The notes below the pieces were generated by a model that searched no databases, was not told the origin of the DNA, and saw only the letters and a list, made by a program, of their open reading frames with translations. The translations under genes and the position numbers were made by a program. A DNA stretch of 64,000 nt from Affinundibacterium nitidum. Its GTDB lineage: Bacteria; Pseudomonadota; Gammaproteobacteria; Burkholderiales; Burkholderiaceae_D. The DNA is taken from the NCBI RefSeq assembly GCF_014284155.1, contig NZ_JACOFZ010000001.1, positions 248,001-312,000 of the forward strand, read 5' to 3'. Below are positions 35,225 through 45,265 of this stretch, in pieces (position 1 is the first letter of the stretch; every line of letters starts with the position of its first letter).

Positions 35225-35255
35225 AAAGGGGCTCTGTTGAAGAGCCCCTTTTTTT
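35225..35255. terminator. Bidirectional intrinsic terminator
   Basis: An 11-bp perfect stem (AAAGGGGCTCT / AGAGCCCCTTT) with loop GTTGA, followed by a T run on the plus strand and an A run that serves the minus strand. It lies between the convergent iorB and the gene at 35271. Confidence 0.85.
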
Positions 35256-35270
35256 CTAACAGATATTCTT

Positions 35271-35675
35271 CTATGGCATGTCGGTACGGCTAATACTATA
35301 TTTTCCATGATGCGCTTTATAAAAACGGAAAAAAAGTAAGCCAAACAGACCGCCTGTCGCCGCCATCATTGTGATCAAAAAGACTACCACAGGGGTATCA
35401 AGAAGGAGTTCGCGGGACATTCTAATCTGCCCTGGAGGAATGGTTGGGTCATTGGGAGACGGTGCTCTCGGTGCTGCCACCACAACTGCGCTCATCACCT
35501 GACCACTGACGACAGGAAACTCCTTACTCGCAACTTTCATTCCCTTCTTCTCGCAGGGTTCCGCGGAGAATACTCTCTTGCCGTCGGCACCAGAACACAC
35601 AAATGCATCTGCACGTACAAGTGATGCAGCTAACATCAAACAAGTAAAAACAAACAAACGGAAAAAATTAATCAT
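35271..35675 (-). CDS. Secreted/membrane-anchored DUF4124-like small protein
   Basis: 134 residues. A signal peptide (residues 1-22, ending SLVRADA) is followed by FVCSGADGKRVFSAEPCEKKG, which has the Cys-x(n)-DGK-x-Pro-Cys pattern of DUF4124 domains. A single membrane helix lies near residues 95-117 (VVVFLITMMAATGGLFGLLFF), ending with a short basic tail. It is probably in the inner membrane with the Cys domain in the periplasm. The function is unknown. Confidence 0.6.
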   Translation of the reverse strand: MINFFRLFVFTCLMLAASLVRADAFVCSGADGKRVFSAEPCEKKGMKVASKEFPVVSGQVMSAVVVAAPRAPSPNDPTIPPGQIRMSRELLLDTPVVVFLITMMAATGGLFGLLFFRFYKAHHGKYSISRTDMP

Positions 35676-35942
35676 GAATCACTCTAAACAATGTGGCAGC
35701 GGGCATGTTACCAGAGCCCACCGACGCTGCCTATTGATTTTATGGATTGCCACCCGACGTGAATAAATCTCGTGTTCAATTTGGCTGAAACAATTCAATA
35801 CATAATTTTATTTACCTTGTTGCCGCAGCAGCGAAAAATATTGATATATTTTGCAATACTCTAGTTTTACTGACTTCACCAAAGAAAAATCAGGCTAAAA
35901 TTAGACCTCAACATTTTGAATTTTAGAGACCTTTAGCGCTGC

Positions 35943-36629
35943 ATGGATATCAGCAACTACGACAAAACTGGTAAGGGAAGAGAAGAAATTGCTACGCGCA
36001 AGTATCAGTTGCCTACGCGTCTGCGTTCGCTCTTAGTATTGGTAGATGGTCGCCAGTCTGATGATGATTTACTACAAAAGATGGCTGCGCTTGGTTTGAA
36101 CGAACTAAGTTTGCAAAAACTAGAGGTCGAAGGTTATATAAAAAAAATAAATGGCGATGAAGTCATTGACAGTGAAAATTTCACCGCATCAGAGCAGTTG
36201 AATCCGCCACGAGAACAAGAAAATCAAGAGACACCAATGATAGACAGCACATTCGGTCCGATGGGAGACCTGGAAGAATCACAAACCATCTTTGAAGCGT
36301 CAGAGGGTGATGATGCTTGGAACGCCAATCTCGATGCGATACTTGCGGCCGCAGACGATGAAGACGAGGATCGTGAGAGTCGCGTTGATATGATGAAACG
36401 GTATCTCTCAGATCTGATCAAAGAAAATTTGGGAATAAAAGGCTTTTTTCTACAAAGAAGGCTATTAAAAGCAATGAGTCTAGAAGACATTCACGCATTC
36501 CGCCAAGACTATGTCTCAGCAATCTTGCATGCCAAAGGCAAAGATAAGGCGATAGCTCTGCGAGATCAATTTGATCAACGTATGTATGTCCGTTTTTCCC
36601 TGACTGAGCCAGAGTTCCTTGAGAACTAA
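35943..36629 (+). CDS. Hypothetical cytoplasmic protein
   Basis: 228 residues, no named family recognised. Residues 1-75 form a small helical, winged-helix-like unit (LPTRLRSLLVLVDGRQSDDDLL, then a KLEVEGYIKK end). A ~60-residue acidic linker rich in Glu/Asp follows, then a helical C-terminal unit with RVDMMKRYLSDLIKENLGIKG. This two-part layout is common in Burkholderiales proteins next to regulators, but the role is unknown. A terminator follows. Confidence 0.6.
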   Translation: MDISNYDKTGKGREEIATRKYQLPTRLRSLLVLVDGRQSDDDLLQKMAALGLNELSLQKLEVEGYIKKINGDEVIDSENFTASEQLNPPREQENQETPMIDSTFGPMGDLEESQTIFEASEGDDAWNANLDAILAAADDEDEDRESRVDMMKRYLSDLIKENLGIKGFFLQRRLLKAMSLEDIHAFRQDYVSAILHAKGKDKAIALRDQFDQRMYVRFSLTEPEFLEN

Positions 36630-36669
36630 TTCACCTCTTTCAAAATTCACGAACGTTGAGTTCCATAAA

Positions 36670-36696
36670 AAAAGCCAGAACATGTGTCTGGCTTTT
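36670..36696. terminator. Bidirectional intrinsic terminator
   Basis: A 10-bp stem AAAAGCCAGA / TCTGGCTTTT with a 7-base loop between the convergent genes ending at 36629 and 36716. Confidence 0.8.
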
Positions 36697-36715
36697 CTTT
36701 TTCGACGATGCGGAA

Positions 36716-38317
36716 TTATTCAATTCCTTGGCTCGCCAAATACTCTTCATAGGTGCCTTGGAAGTCAATCACCTTACCCTCTTTGACTTCAAGAATACGA
36801 GTCGCCAGTGATGACACAAATTCGCGGTCATGTGAAACGAAAATTAAGGTGCCAGCATACTTCTCAAGTGCGATATTGAGTGACTCAATCGACTCCATGT
36901 CCATATGGTTGGTTGGCTCATCCATCAGCAATACGTTATGGCGGCCAAGCATCAATTTACCGTAGGTCATGCGCCCTTTCTCACCGCCGGACAAGACTTT
37001 GACAGATTTTTTCACATCGTCGCCGCTAAACAACAAGCGACCAAGAATAGAACGTACCGCTTGATCATCATCGCCTTCTTGTGTGTAAGCTGTCATCCAA
37101 TCTGTTAACGACTTATCAGATGCGAACTCTTCTGTTGGATCTTGAGGCATATAACCAACATTGGCGTTCTCAGCCCATTTAACCTCACCGCGATCAGCCG
37201 TCAAGGCACAAATCTCTGTTCCACCAATACAACGTAAAAGTGTCGTTTTACCTGCGCCATTGGCGCCAATAATCGCAATTTTTTCACCTGCTTCAACCAT
37301 GATATCGAAGCTATCAAAGAGACGACGATCATAAGCTTTAGATAGGTGTTGCACTTCCACTGCCAGACGGTGCAATTTCTTCTCGCCATCAAAGCGAATG
37401 AAAGGATTTTGTCGGCTAGACGGCTTAACATCTTCGACTTTGATTTTTTCAATTTGTTTAGCGCGCGAGGTCGCTTGACGAGCCTTGGACTTGTTCGCTG
37501 AAAAACGGCGAACGAAGTCCTGCAATTCTAGAATCTTATCTTTGGCTTTGGCGTTGTTTGCCAATTGCTGCGCACGTGCTTGAGATGAAGCAAGCATGTA
37601 ATCGTCATAGTTGCCAGGATAAATCTTCAACGTCCCATAATCCATATCTGCCATATGTGTACAGACCTGATTTAAGAAGTGGCGGTCATGGGAAATGATA
37701 ATCATCGTCGAGTTGCGTTGATTCAAAACATCTTCTAACCAACGAATTGTATTAATGTCGAGGTTATTGGTCGGTTCGTCGAGCAACAGGATATCCGGGT
37801 TTGAAAACAAGGCCTGCGCCAACAATACACGCAATTTCCAACCCGGGGCTACTGCACTCATTAAGCCCTGATGTTGGTCAGTCGGAATTCCCACGCCCAA
37901 TAGCAATTCGCCAGCACGCGCTTCTGCAGTGTAACCATCATATTCTGCAAATTTTGCTTCGAGATCGGCAGCCTTCATGTAGTCATCATCAGTAGCCTCT
38001 GGATTCGCATAAATCGCGTCACGTTCTGACATCGCAGCCCACATTTCGGTATGTCCCATCATCACGACATCGAGTACGCGCATTTCTTCGAATGCAAATT
38101 GATCTTGACGTAATTTGCCGAGACGCTCATTTTGATCGAGCATGACTGTGCCAGAACTAGGTTCCAGATCTCGACCGAGAATTTTCATGAAAGTCGACTT
38201 GCCGCAACCGTTGGCGCCAATCAAGCCATAACGATTTCCTTCGCCGAACTTGACGGAGATATTTTCGAACAGCGGCTTAGGGCCAAACTGCATTGTGATA
38301 TTTGCGGTAGCTAACAC
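36716..38317 (-). CDS. ybiT: ABC-F family ATPase (YbiT type)
   Basis: 533 residues with two ABC domains and no membrane segment. The first Walker A is [12 protein letters not shown] and the second [12 protein letters not shown]; signature-type and DEPTNNLD / DEPTNHMD Walker B sequences are present in both halves. The inter-domain linker (about 240-320) is helical and basic, as needed to reach the ribosomal E site. ABC-F proteins modulate translation on stalled ribosomes. The N-terminus ([24 protein letters not shown]) and length match the YbiT branch rather than EttA or Uup. Confidence 0.88.
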   Translation of the reverse strand: MLATANITMQFGPKPLFENISVKFGEGNRYGLIGANGCGKSTFMKILGRDLEPSSGTVMLDQNERLGKLRQDQFAFEEMRVLDVVMMGHTEMWAAMSERDAIYANPEATDDDYMKAADLEAKFAEYDGYTAEARAGELLLGVGIPTDQHQGLMSAVAPGWKLRVLLAQALFSNPDILLLDEPTNNLDINTIRWLEDVLNQRNSTMIIISHDRHFLNQVCTHMADMDYGTLKIYPGNYDDYMLASSQARAQQLANNAKAKDKILELQDFVRRFSANKSKARQATSRAKQIEKIKVEDVKPSSRQNPFIRFDGEKKLHRLAVEVQHLSKAYDRRLFDSFDIMVEAGEKIAIIGANGAGKTTLLRCIGGTEICALTADRGEVKWAENANVGYMPQDPTEEFASDKSLTDWMTAYTQEGDDDQAVRSILGRLLFSGDDVKKSVKVLSGGEKGRMTYGKLMLGRHNVLLMDEPTNHMDMESIESLNIALEKYAGTLIFVSHDREFVSSLATRILEVKEGKVIDFQGTYEEYLASQGIE

Positions 38318-38771
38318 GTTAAAACCTTTGTATGCGGAGATTAAGAATAACCCGCAAGTATAACATTAAGCGATCATTTCCTCGATCTATCGTCGCGCCT
38401 GAGCTGGTCCCAAGTGAAGTAAAGAACGGCAAATACTGAATGGCTCAAGTTTGAGTACACAAATTTCTAAAATTTGGTTTATCTCGTCTTATCTACACAA
38501 CGTGCTGAGTGGTTGCGAACACCTTATTAATACGTTGCACAAAATTATATTCTTTAAATTTTAGAATATTCAAAACTTTAGACCGATATAAGCCGTCATT
38601 TTGAGTTTATTTATACATAAATAGGAAATATTTTATTGATATGTTACTTGATACAAAATAATGATTAACTATTACATATTTGCTGTTTTTGATTGTATTC
38701 GTCAGCATAAACTGCGGAGGTATTCGCATCGAAATGAAGCCTATACACAATTACTTAACTGAGGAGAAGAA
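38318..38771. other. AT-rich gene-free stretch upstream of the small secreted protein
   Basis: No coding frame or RNA gene seen. TTGATA (38636-38641) with TAATGA 17 bases later is a weak promoter candidate for the gene at 38772; a second TTGATA lies at 38648. The left end contains the ybiT leader. Confidence 0.35.
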
Positions 38772-39008
38772 ATGAAACGTTCTAAAATTGCACTTTTTGC
38801 CGTCTCTACAGCACTCGCAATCGGTGCGGCTTTTACCGCTGTTTCCGTTACTGCAGCACCTCCATCGATGATTGAAACCACGTATTTCAGTGATGCTACT
38901 CTGAGCACGCAAGTCGGATATCGCATTCGCACCTGCAGCGGCCGTACAATAACAAATGGCACGGTAACAGCGTATAAGCAAGTTTCGCAGGAACCTTGCT
39001 GGTTATAA
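38772..39008 (+). CDS. Small secreted DUF6289-family protein
   Basis: 78 residues. A signal peptide (residues 1-28, ending VTAA) precedes a ~50-residue mature part with two Cys (RTCSG and EPCWL) and the TTYFSDATLSTQVGYR segment typical of DUF6289. GAGGAGAAGAA just before the ATG is an excellent ribosome binding site. A terminator follows, so it is a single-gene unit. The function is unknown. Confidence 0.75.
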   Translation: MKRSKIALFAVSTALAIGAAFTAVSVTAAPPSMIETTYFSDATLSTQVGYRIRTCSGRTITNGTVTAYKQVSQEPCWL

Positions 39009-39069
39009 TTTAAATTGCTGTGGATCTCCGATCTCGCCGTATGAAATCGGAAGTGGATTCAAAAAATGA

Positions 39070-39096
39070 GCCCCAACTCTTATTTTAAGTTGGGGC
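39070..39096. terminator. Intrinsic terminator between convergent genes
   Basis: A 9-bp stem GCCCCAACT / AGTTGGGGC with a 9-base loop and a T-rich tail on the plus strand, after the DUF6289 gene. Confidence 0.8.
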
Positions 39097-39109
39097 GTTT
39101 TGTTCTCTT

Positions 39110-41170
39110 TTACGCCCAAGTTTCTCCGCGATGCCCTCTAGAAAAGGTATCAATCGCTGCGTCGACATAATCCCAACCGACCAACTCAGCATAAAACATG
39201 GGCCCACCTCGATGTCTTGGAAAACCATATCCTTTGAGATAGACCACATCAATGTCCGATGATCGTGCTGCAATCTTATCTTCGAGAATCTTTCGCCCCT
39301 CATTTGCAAGCGCGAAAATCAGCCTTTCAACAATTTCCTGATCTGATATAGACCTTTGTTTGAAACCATTTTTCTGTGAGTAATCACCAATCATATTCGC
39401 AACCAACGCCGAAGGATGGGCAGTGCGATCACCGGCCGTATAATCGTACCAACCAGCTTGTGTTTTTTGCCCAAAACGCCCTTGTTCGCATAAAAGATCT
39501 CCAAGATCTGAGTAAATCTCATCTGGCTTACTGATTCGTCGGGCTTTTCTGATTGCCCAACTTATATCGTTACCGGCCAAGTCACTGACGCGGAATGGCC
39601 CCATCGCAAAACCAAAATTTTCGATCGCACGGTCCACCTGCTGGGGAGTGCACCCCTCCTCAAGCAAGAATGCTGCTTGCTTTGTGTACTGTGCCAACAT
39701 GCGATTGCCGATGAATCCATCGCACACACCCGCAACAACAGCGGTTTTTTTAATTTTCTTGGACAAGTTTGCGCATGTAGCAAGCACCTCTGGAGAAGTG
39801 AGTTTGCCGCGAACGATTTCCAACAGTTCCATGACATTTGCTGGGCTAAAAAAATGTAACCCAATCACATCAGTAGGTCGAGATGTGAATTGTGCGATTT
39901 GATCTAAGTCCAAGGTCGACGTATTAGAAGCGAGAATTGCGCTTGGTTTCATGACGCGATCAAGTGATCTAAAGACCTCTTCTTTCACCTCCATTTGTTC
40001 AAAAACCGCTTCGATCACCAAATCCGCATCACGAATTTGCTCATAATCTTGGGCGCCACTAATCAACGCACAATTGCGTTCACATTGTTCTTGACTCAAC
40101 CTTCCTTTAGCTACAGTCGCCCCATAATTCTGCCGAATTCGCAGTAACCCCCGTTCCAACGACGCTGCCTGTGCATCTAATATTTGGACTGGAATACCTG
40201 CACTTGCAAAATTCATAGCAATCCCGGCGCCCATGGTTCCAGCACCAATGACAGCCACTTGTTTGATGGTTCTGACAGTCGTTTCGGCGTTTACGCCATC
40301 GATTTTCCCTACCGCACGTTCCGCTACAAAAATATGACGTAATGCTTTTGATTCTGCACCGTTCAACAAAAATTGAAACGCCTCACGTTCTTTTTTAAGT
40401 CCGTCTTCAAAACTATGCAGGGTGGACATCTCAAGTACATCAATACATTTGATGGGTGCCGGAAGAAAAGGCGATTTTTTGTGAAAAACAGCACGAGCCG
40501 CTTCAAAAAGATTTGGATCGCCTACTTGGACGACTGGACGTTCAGATGTTTTTGGGATGGGGCGAGCCGCAGATTTCGCGATCGCAAATTCAATTGCAGA
40601 ACTCAAAAGCGAACTTTGGTCGTCAATAAAAGAATCAAAAAGAGCACTTTGTCGTAAATTTTCCGATAAATAAATACTGCCATTACTCACCATATCGATA
40701 CATGTTGCCATGTCTAACAGGCGCGGCAATCGCTGTGTGCCACCAGCACCCGGCAGCAAACCTAATTTAACTTCGGGTAAAGCAATTGGGCAACCACTCA
40801 TCGTAATTCGGTAATGGCATGCTAGGGCAAGCTCAAGCCCTCCCCCCATGCAAACACCATTAATGGCCGCAATTACTGGTTTTCTTGCATTTTCAATTGC
40901 GTCCAAGACCGAGGGCAGATTGGGACTGGCAAACGTTTTGTCGGTGCCAAACTCTTTGATATCTGCGCCACCCGAAAATGCTTTTGCCGTGCCCGTCAGT
41001 ACAATTGCCGCTATGTCGTCGCGACTGAGCGATTCTTGCAAGAATTCGTTAATAGAAGTACGGGTAGAAAGTCCAAGACCATTTACCGGGGGATTGTCGA
41101 TTCGAATAACGGCTATAGAGCCGTGGATTTCTAAAAGCGCACTCATGTCTGTCTCGTTTTTTGTAGTCAT
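39110..41170 (-). CDS. Bifunctional enoyl-CoA hydratase / 3-hydroxyacyl-CoA dehydrogenase
   Basis: 686 residues. The crotonase domain (1-190) carries the oxyanion-hole motifs AFSGGADIKEF and CMGGGLELALACHYR. The NAD-binding domain starts near 290 with the Rossmann motif AVIGAGTMGAGIA, and the dehydrogenase catalytic region includes GLHFFSPANVMELLEIV and GNRMLAQYTKQA. Two C-terminal helical domains complete a FadJ/FadB alpha-subunit layout. It performs the hydration and oxidation steps of fatty-acid beta-oxidation. No thiolase gene is adjacent, so the partner is elsewhere. The start is not certain: an ATG eight codons in (41146) is also possible. Confidence 0.88.
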   Translation of the reverse strand: MTTKNETDMSALLEIHGSIAVIRIDNPPVNGLGLSTRTSINEFLQESLSRDDIAAIVLTGTAKAFSGGADIKEFGTDKTFASPNLPSVLDAIENARKPVIAAINGVCMGGGLELALACHYRITMSGCPIALPEVKLGLLPGAGGTQRLPRLLDMATCIDMVSNGSIYLSENLRQSALFDSFIDDQSSLLSSAIEFAIAKSAARPIPKTSERPVVQVGDPNLFEAARAVFHKKSPFLPAPIKCIDVLEMSTLHSFEDGLKKEREAFQFLLNGAESKALRHIFVAERAVGKIDGVNAETTVRTIKQVAVIGAGTMGAGIAMNFASAGIPVQILDAQAASLERGLLRIRQNYGATVAKGRLSQEQCERNCALISGAQDYEQIRDADLVIEAVFEQMEVKEEVFRSLDRVMKPSAILASNTSTLDLDQIAQFTSRPTDVIGLHFFSPANVMELLEIVRGKLTSPEVLATCANLSKKIKKTAVVAGVCDGFIGNRMLAQYTKQAAFLLEEGCTPQQVDRAIENFGFAMGPFRVSDLAGNDISWAIRKARRISKPDEIYSDLGDLLCEQGRFGQKTQAGWYDYTAGDRTAHPSALVANMIGDYSQKNGFKQRSISDQEIVERLIFALANEGRKILEDKIAARSSDIDVVYLKGYGFPRHRGGPMFYAELVGWDYVDAAIDTFSRGHRGETWA

Positions 41171-41266
41171 CAGAAAGGCGAATAGTCATTGCCATTTTAC
41201 TCTCTGATGATACACGAGACAGCACTACAAATCTTTCATTTGTAATTGGAGAGAAGTTGAATTGGG

Positions 41267-42316
41267 CTATCGACCACGTGTCTTATTGAGATTTGCAGGG
41301 CGCGCGGCGCGGTTGTTTTGACGAGCCGGTGTCGCGACACTCCTTGGCGAACGCGCATCTATATTTCGATCGCTTGTTCGAACCGGGCGCTGAGATGTCG
41401 TTCGTTGTGGTCGTTCGGACTTCGACACTTCCGTCTCGCCAGATTCAATCGTATAACGTGCGCCAGCATCTTTCCCAAGAACCCTCACCAAATATGGCAT
41501 GACTTCTCGCAATGTCGCCTCCAAGGTCCATGGCGGATTGATGATGAACATACCGCTGCTGTGCAAGCCAAAGCCATCCGGACTTGGGCCAGAAATACTA
41601 AGTGTTACATTCAGCCAGCCGTTGCCTAGAATACGTTTCAGGCGCTCTGGTAATTGTTTTGATTCAATCCGTGACAAAACCGGATACCAAACCGCGTAAA
41701 CCCCTGTAGGAAAGCGTTGTGCAGCGTCTTCGAGGCAAACCTTGACGCGACGATAATCATCTTTAACTTCGTATGGTGGGTCAATCAAAACGAGAGCCCT
41801 ACGTGATGGAGGCGGCAGCAAAGCTTTTAATCCGTCGAAGCCGTCTCCGGCATTGATCATGATTCGCTTGCCGCGAGTACTTGGACGAATCCCCTGCTCC
41901 GCTTTATGCGCTTCGAGCTTTCTAAAGTTTTCACTCAGAATCTTGATTTCACTAGGGTGAAGCTCAAATAGACGCAGGCGGTCTGGCTCGCGCATGACCT
42001 GGTCTGCACAATACGGCGAGCCTGGGTAGTAGCGAAGTTTACCACTGGGATTGAGATCCTTGATCACATCGAGGTAAGCTTGTAACGCAGTCGGGATGTC
42101 ATCGCGATCCCACAGAGGAGCAATCCCTGTTTCGTACTCGGCGTTTTTGGTCGCATAACCAGTATCAAGCGAATATAGACCCGCACCAGAATGCGTATCG
42201 ACATAGGTATATGCGGTATCTTTTTGATTCAAATAGTTCAGCAGTTCGATTAAAACAAAATGTTTTAAAACATCTGCATGATTACCGGCGTGAAAACCGT
42301 GACGATAACTCAACAT
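41267..42316 (-). CDS. rlmJ: 23S rRNA (adenine(2030)-N6)-methyltransferase
   Basis: 349 residues. The start MLSYRHGFHAGNHADVLKH is diagnostic for RlmJ, as are THSGAGLY (SAM site) and the catalytic DPPYEVKDDY motif (N6-adenine MTase DPPY). The family is about 280 residues; this one has an extra ~60-residue Arg/Ser/Pro-rich tail (from SGETEVSKSERPQR onward) that is probably disordered and may bind RNA. AGGA precedes the ATG. Confidence 0.9.
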   Translation of the reverse strand: MLSYRHGFHAGNHADVLKHFVLIELLNYLNQKDTAYTYVDTHSGAGLYSLDTGYATKNAEYETGIAPLWDRDDIPTALQAYLDVIKDLNPSGKLRYYPGSPYCADQVMREPDRLRLFELHPSEIKILSENFRKLEAHKAEQGIRPSTRGKRIMINAGDGFDGLKALLPPPSRRALVLIDPPYEVKDDYRRVKVCLEDAAQRFPTGVYAVWYPVLSRIESKQLPERLKRILGNGWLNVTLSISGPSPDGFGLHSSGMFIINPPWTLEATLREVMPYLVRVLGKDAGARYTIESGETEVSKSERPQRTTSQRPVRTSDRNIDARSPRSVATPARQNNRAARPANLNKTRGR

Positions 42317-42494
42317 AATGGGGATTCCTGAATAGGTTGCTGCCTGCGCAGTAGAAAGCGCAAAGAGGGAATGGCAATGGGATGTCTCCCATTTTACCTC
42401 TTTTCACCCATAACACCTAGAAACGCCAAGAGGACACAAGTCTAATGAAACGAAACTTCGGAACACTGCACTACGATGCAAGACTGAAATCAAG

Positions 42495-43001
42495 CTAATT
42501 TACCCGTTTGCCGAAAATAATAAGATCGCGTTCTATTCCATCGAGATTGGCAACTCGAGGCATATTTGCCCAAATCTCAAAATTAAAGGAAGCGAAGAGG
42601 TTCATACTCGGGACATTATGTCCAAAAATAAAACCAAGTAAAGTATGGACTTCAATTTGTGGAGCAAACGCGATCGCCTCGTTCAGCAAATAACGACCGA
42701 GTCCTTTACGGCGCATCGATTCGTGAAGGTAAATTGACAATTCCGCCGTACCTGAATAAGCTGGCCGTCCATAAAAATTGGAAAACGAAAGCCACCCCAA
42801 AATCTCGCCAGACTCGCCTTCGACCACCCATAAAGGGCGCCTCTCAGGTGTATGTTCATGAAACCAATTAAGTCGCGACTCGACCGAAATTTCTTCGGTA
42901 TCCGCAGTTACCATACGCGATGCTACGGTAGAGTTGTAGATTCCCACAATAGCGGCGAGGTCTTCAAGACGGGCAATACGATGTTGAAATGACTTAGACA
43001 T
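42495..43001 (-). CDS. GNAT N-acetyltransferase (phosphinothricin acetyltransferase-like)
   Basis: 168 residues. Acetyl-CoA binding motif A is MRRKGLGRYLLNEAI, preceded by the beta strands VVEGESGEILGWLSFSNF and ending with LIIFGKRV, matching the PAT/Bar subgroup of GNAT enzymes. These acetylate amines such as methionine sulfoximine or phosphinothricin. The ATG at 43001 is preferred over a TTG three codons upstream. The gene follows pilZ on the same strand after 81 bases. Confidence 0.8.
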   Translation of the reverse strand: MSKSFQHRIARLEDLAAIVGIYNSTVASRMVTADTEEISVESRLNWFHEHTPERRPLWVVEGESGEILGWLSFSNFYGRPAYSGTAELSIYLHESMRRKGLGRYLLNEAIAFAPQIEVHTLLGFIFGHNVPSMNLFASFNFEIWANMPRVANLDGIERDLIIFGKRVN

Positions 43002-43082
43002 AAAATTCAATGCGCTTTAAATACTGATCAAAAATAAAGGCGCAAACGAGCGCCCTTATATCAACAAACAAAAGTGTTGGAT

Positions 43083-43472
43083 TTATAACGTATGTGTTGC
43101 TCGAGAGGAGCGTATGGTCGCGCCTAGGACTTCCTCTACCCTAGACTTAACACGAATACCGCTTTCATCATTCGGAAAATGTACACCGATACCCTGCGAC
43201 TTATTGTTACCTGCTCCTGCTGGCGTGACCCATGCCACTTTACCTGCAATTGGATATTTACTAGGATCATCGAGCAAGGTCAAAATCAAATAGATTTCTT
43301 CTCCTAAACGATAGGACTTGTTGGTTGGCACAAAAATGCCACCATTTTTCAAAAACGGCATATACGCGGAATATAAGGCGGACTTTTCCTTAATTGCCAA
43401 AGACAACACTGACGGTCTCGAGGGAGACGGCATGTTGAGCGGAACGCTTGGGTCTTGTGGGAGATCTGCCAT
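43083..43472 (-). CDS. pilZ: PilZ-domain protein
   Basis: 129 residues. The PilZ fold is seen as FLKNGGIFVPTNKSYRLGEEIYLILTL and GKVAWVTP, ending GIGVHFP. The RxxxR c-di-GMP motif at the start of classical PilZ domains is missing, as in the type IV pilus PilZ protein itself, which acts in pilus biogenesis without binding c-di-GMP. GGAAGAAATC precedes the ATG. It sits behind mltG-tmk-holB, the usual proteobacterial order. Confidence 0.82.
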   Translation of the reverse strand: MADLPQDPSVPLNMPSPSRPSVLSLAIKEKSALYSAYMPFLKNGGIFVPTNKSYRLGEEIYLILTLLDDPSKYPIAGKVAWVTPAGAGNNKSQGIGVHFPNDESGIRVKSRVEEVLGATIRSSRATHTL

Positions 43473-43548
43473 GATTTCTTCCGGTAATTATGCGAGTAAC
43501 ATTATGTCGAAATTGCGAACACCAAATTTGTTCAAAATCTTCCGAGAA

Positions 43549-44586
43549 TTAATGAAATGATGATGAATATTCTAACAGCATATCTTCTAAAAAGAGCTTC
43601 CCGGACAGTGGATGACTTGCAATTGCTTGTCGATCTTGCACACTTTTTATGAGTTTCATCAATTTATCGTTGCTCGCACGAGACGCTAAACGCTCAATTT
43701 CACTCTGATACTTCGGGTAATATCGAATACGGCCGCTTTGTTTAACGCTAAAAATATCATACAGCCAACGTTGCAGCCAAGAGACCGTCCTCGGCATCTC
43801 CATTTTTTGCATCTTCTCTGCTAATTTAAGACTATTTTCAATATCGGGTTTTGACAGTGCTTGCAGAAATTCCTGAAGCTCTTTGACGTCTTCCGATTGC
43901 GCCATCTCCAAAGCGAGTAGCGGCGCCCCGCCTTGCTGTGCCAACCACATCTCAGCCTCTTTAGTACCTTCATGCTGCAGCCAAGCGAGTGCCTCGGCCC
44001 GTGAAGGCATGTGCAATGGCACCTTATGACAACGCGATAAGATGGTCGGCAAAAGACGATCGAGGCGATGTGATACCAATATAAATACGGTATTGGGGTT
44101 GGGTTCTTCTAAAGACTTTAACAAGGCGTTAGCTGCAGGCACATTCAGTGCTTCTGCTGGATACAGTAAGACAACACGTGTACCTTGCCTATGGGTGGAA
44201 ATATTCATGAAATCGCCCAAAGCGCGCACCTGATCGATCACAATTTCCTTAGACGGCGCTTTAGTGGCTTTGGTTTTCTTCTCAGGCTCAGCATCACCAT
44301 CAGCCGCCTCGCTGCCGCCATCCTCTTCGTCGAGTAAGCCTGGGCGCACTCGGCGATAATCTGGGTGGCTATATTGATCAAACCAATTGCACGAGAGGCA
44401 GGAGCCACAAGCGTGTCCATCTTCAGCGGGGGATTCACATAGTAAGGACTTCGCGAGATGTTCGGCAAATTTCGCCTTTCCTATCCCTTCTGCTCCGTAC
44501 AGGAGAATTGCATGGGGCATACGGGCTCGCATCGCCATGATTTGGCGCCAGCTATCATCTTGCCAACGATATAGTGCATTGTTCAT
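43549..44586 (-). CDS. holB: DNA polymerase III subunit delta'
   Basis: 345 residues. A clamp-loader AAA+ domain with the degenerate P-loop YGAEGIGKAKFAEHL, four zinc-binding cysteines around residues 51-67 (C, then CGSCLSC) and the SRC motif (LSRCHK). It assembles with delta and tau/gamma to load the beta clamp. The ATG at 44586 has AAAGG nine bases upstream. An Asp/Glu-rich insertion (EEDGGSEAADGDAEPEKK) near residues 90-110 is longer than usual. It starts 17 bases after tmk. Confidence 0.92.
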   Translation of the reverse strand: MNNALYRWQDDSWRQIMAMRARMPHAILLYGAEGIGKAKFAEHLAKSLLCESPAEDGHACGSCLSCNWFDQYSHPDYRRVRPGLLDEEDGGSEAADGDAEPEKKTKATKAPSKEIVIDQVRALGDFMNISTHRQGTRVVLLYPAEALNVPAANALLKSLEEPNPNTVFILVSHRLDRLLPTILSRCHKVPLHMPSRAEALAWLQHEGTKEAEMWLAQQGGAPLLALEMAQSEDVKELQEFLQALSKPDIENSLKLAEKMQKMEMPRTVSWLQRWLYDIFSVKQSGRIRYYPKYQSEIERLASRASNDKLMKLIKSVQDRQAIASHPLSGKLFLEDMLLEYSSSFH

Positions 44587-44603
44587 TGCGTTGCCTTTTG
44601 AAA

Positions 44604-45227
44604 TCACTTCGATGCGATCAGATTTTCCACAATATCTCGAAGCTCATCTCGAATTTCCTCGATGCTTCGAGTTGAATCGATCACCCGAAATCGTTGAGGA
44701 AACTCTTGCGCACGACGCAGATACTCATTGCGTGTATTATTAAAAAACTCAGCATCTTCTTTCTCAAATTTATCGAGTGTGCGCGTTGCATCCAGACGCG
44801 CTTTTGCGACACTGATCGGTACATCAAACAAAAAAGTAAGATCAGGTTGCAAATGAGGGTGCACCCAATTTTCTAATGCATTCAATTTATCGATCGACAA
44901 ATGACGCCCACCGCCTTGATAGGCAAAAGAAGCATCTGTAAAACGATCTGAAATGAGCCACTTACCTGCGGCAAGTGCAGGTTCAATTACCTGTGCCAAA
45001 TGTTCACGGCGTGAAGCAAACATCAACATAGCTTCAGTTTCTAGATGCATTTTTTGGTTCAGCAATATACTGCGCAAAGTTTCGCCAAGCTCGGTTCCGC
45101 CCGGTTCACGCGTAGCAATAACCGAGATACCTTGCGCTTCAATCAACTGTTGAACGAAATTGATGTGGGTCGATTTTCCCGCACCGTCGATACCTTCGAA
45201 GGTAATGAATTTACCGCTCTTGATCAT
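44604..45227 (-). CDS. tmk: Thymidylate kinase
   Basis: 207 residues. The P-loop is [11 protein letters not shown], the DR(F/Y) motif [17 protein letters not shown] holds the LID/TMP-binding residues, and [10 protein letters not shown] is the substrate loop. It phosphorylates dTMP to dTDP. The start at 45227 gives the standard [13 protein letters not shown]-terminus with GGA upstream. The gene lies 38 bases after mltG and before holB in one operon. Confidence 0.93.
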   Translation of the reverse strand: MIKSGKFITFEGIDGAGKSTHINFVQQLIEAQGISVIATREPGGTELGETLRSILLNQKMHLETEAMLMFASRREHLAQVIEPALAAGKWLISDRFTDASFAYQGGGRHLSIDKLNALENWVHPHLQPDLTFLFDVPISVAKARLDATRTLDKFEKEDAEFFNNTRNEYLRRAQEFPQRFRVIDSTRSIEEIRDELRDIVENLIASK

Positions 45228-45265
45228 ACTTAATCCAAAAAAACTGTTTGCAAATTCAGGACTGG

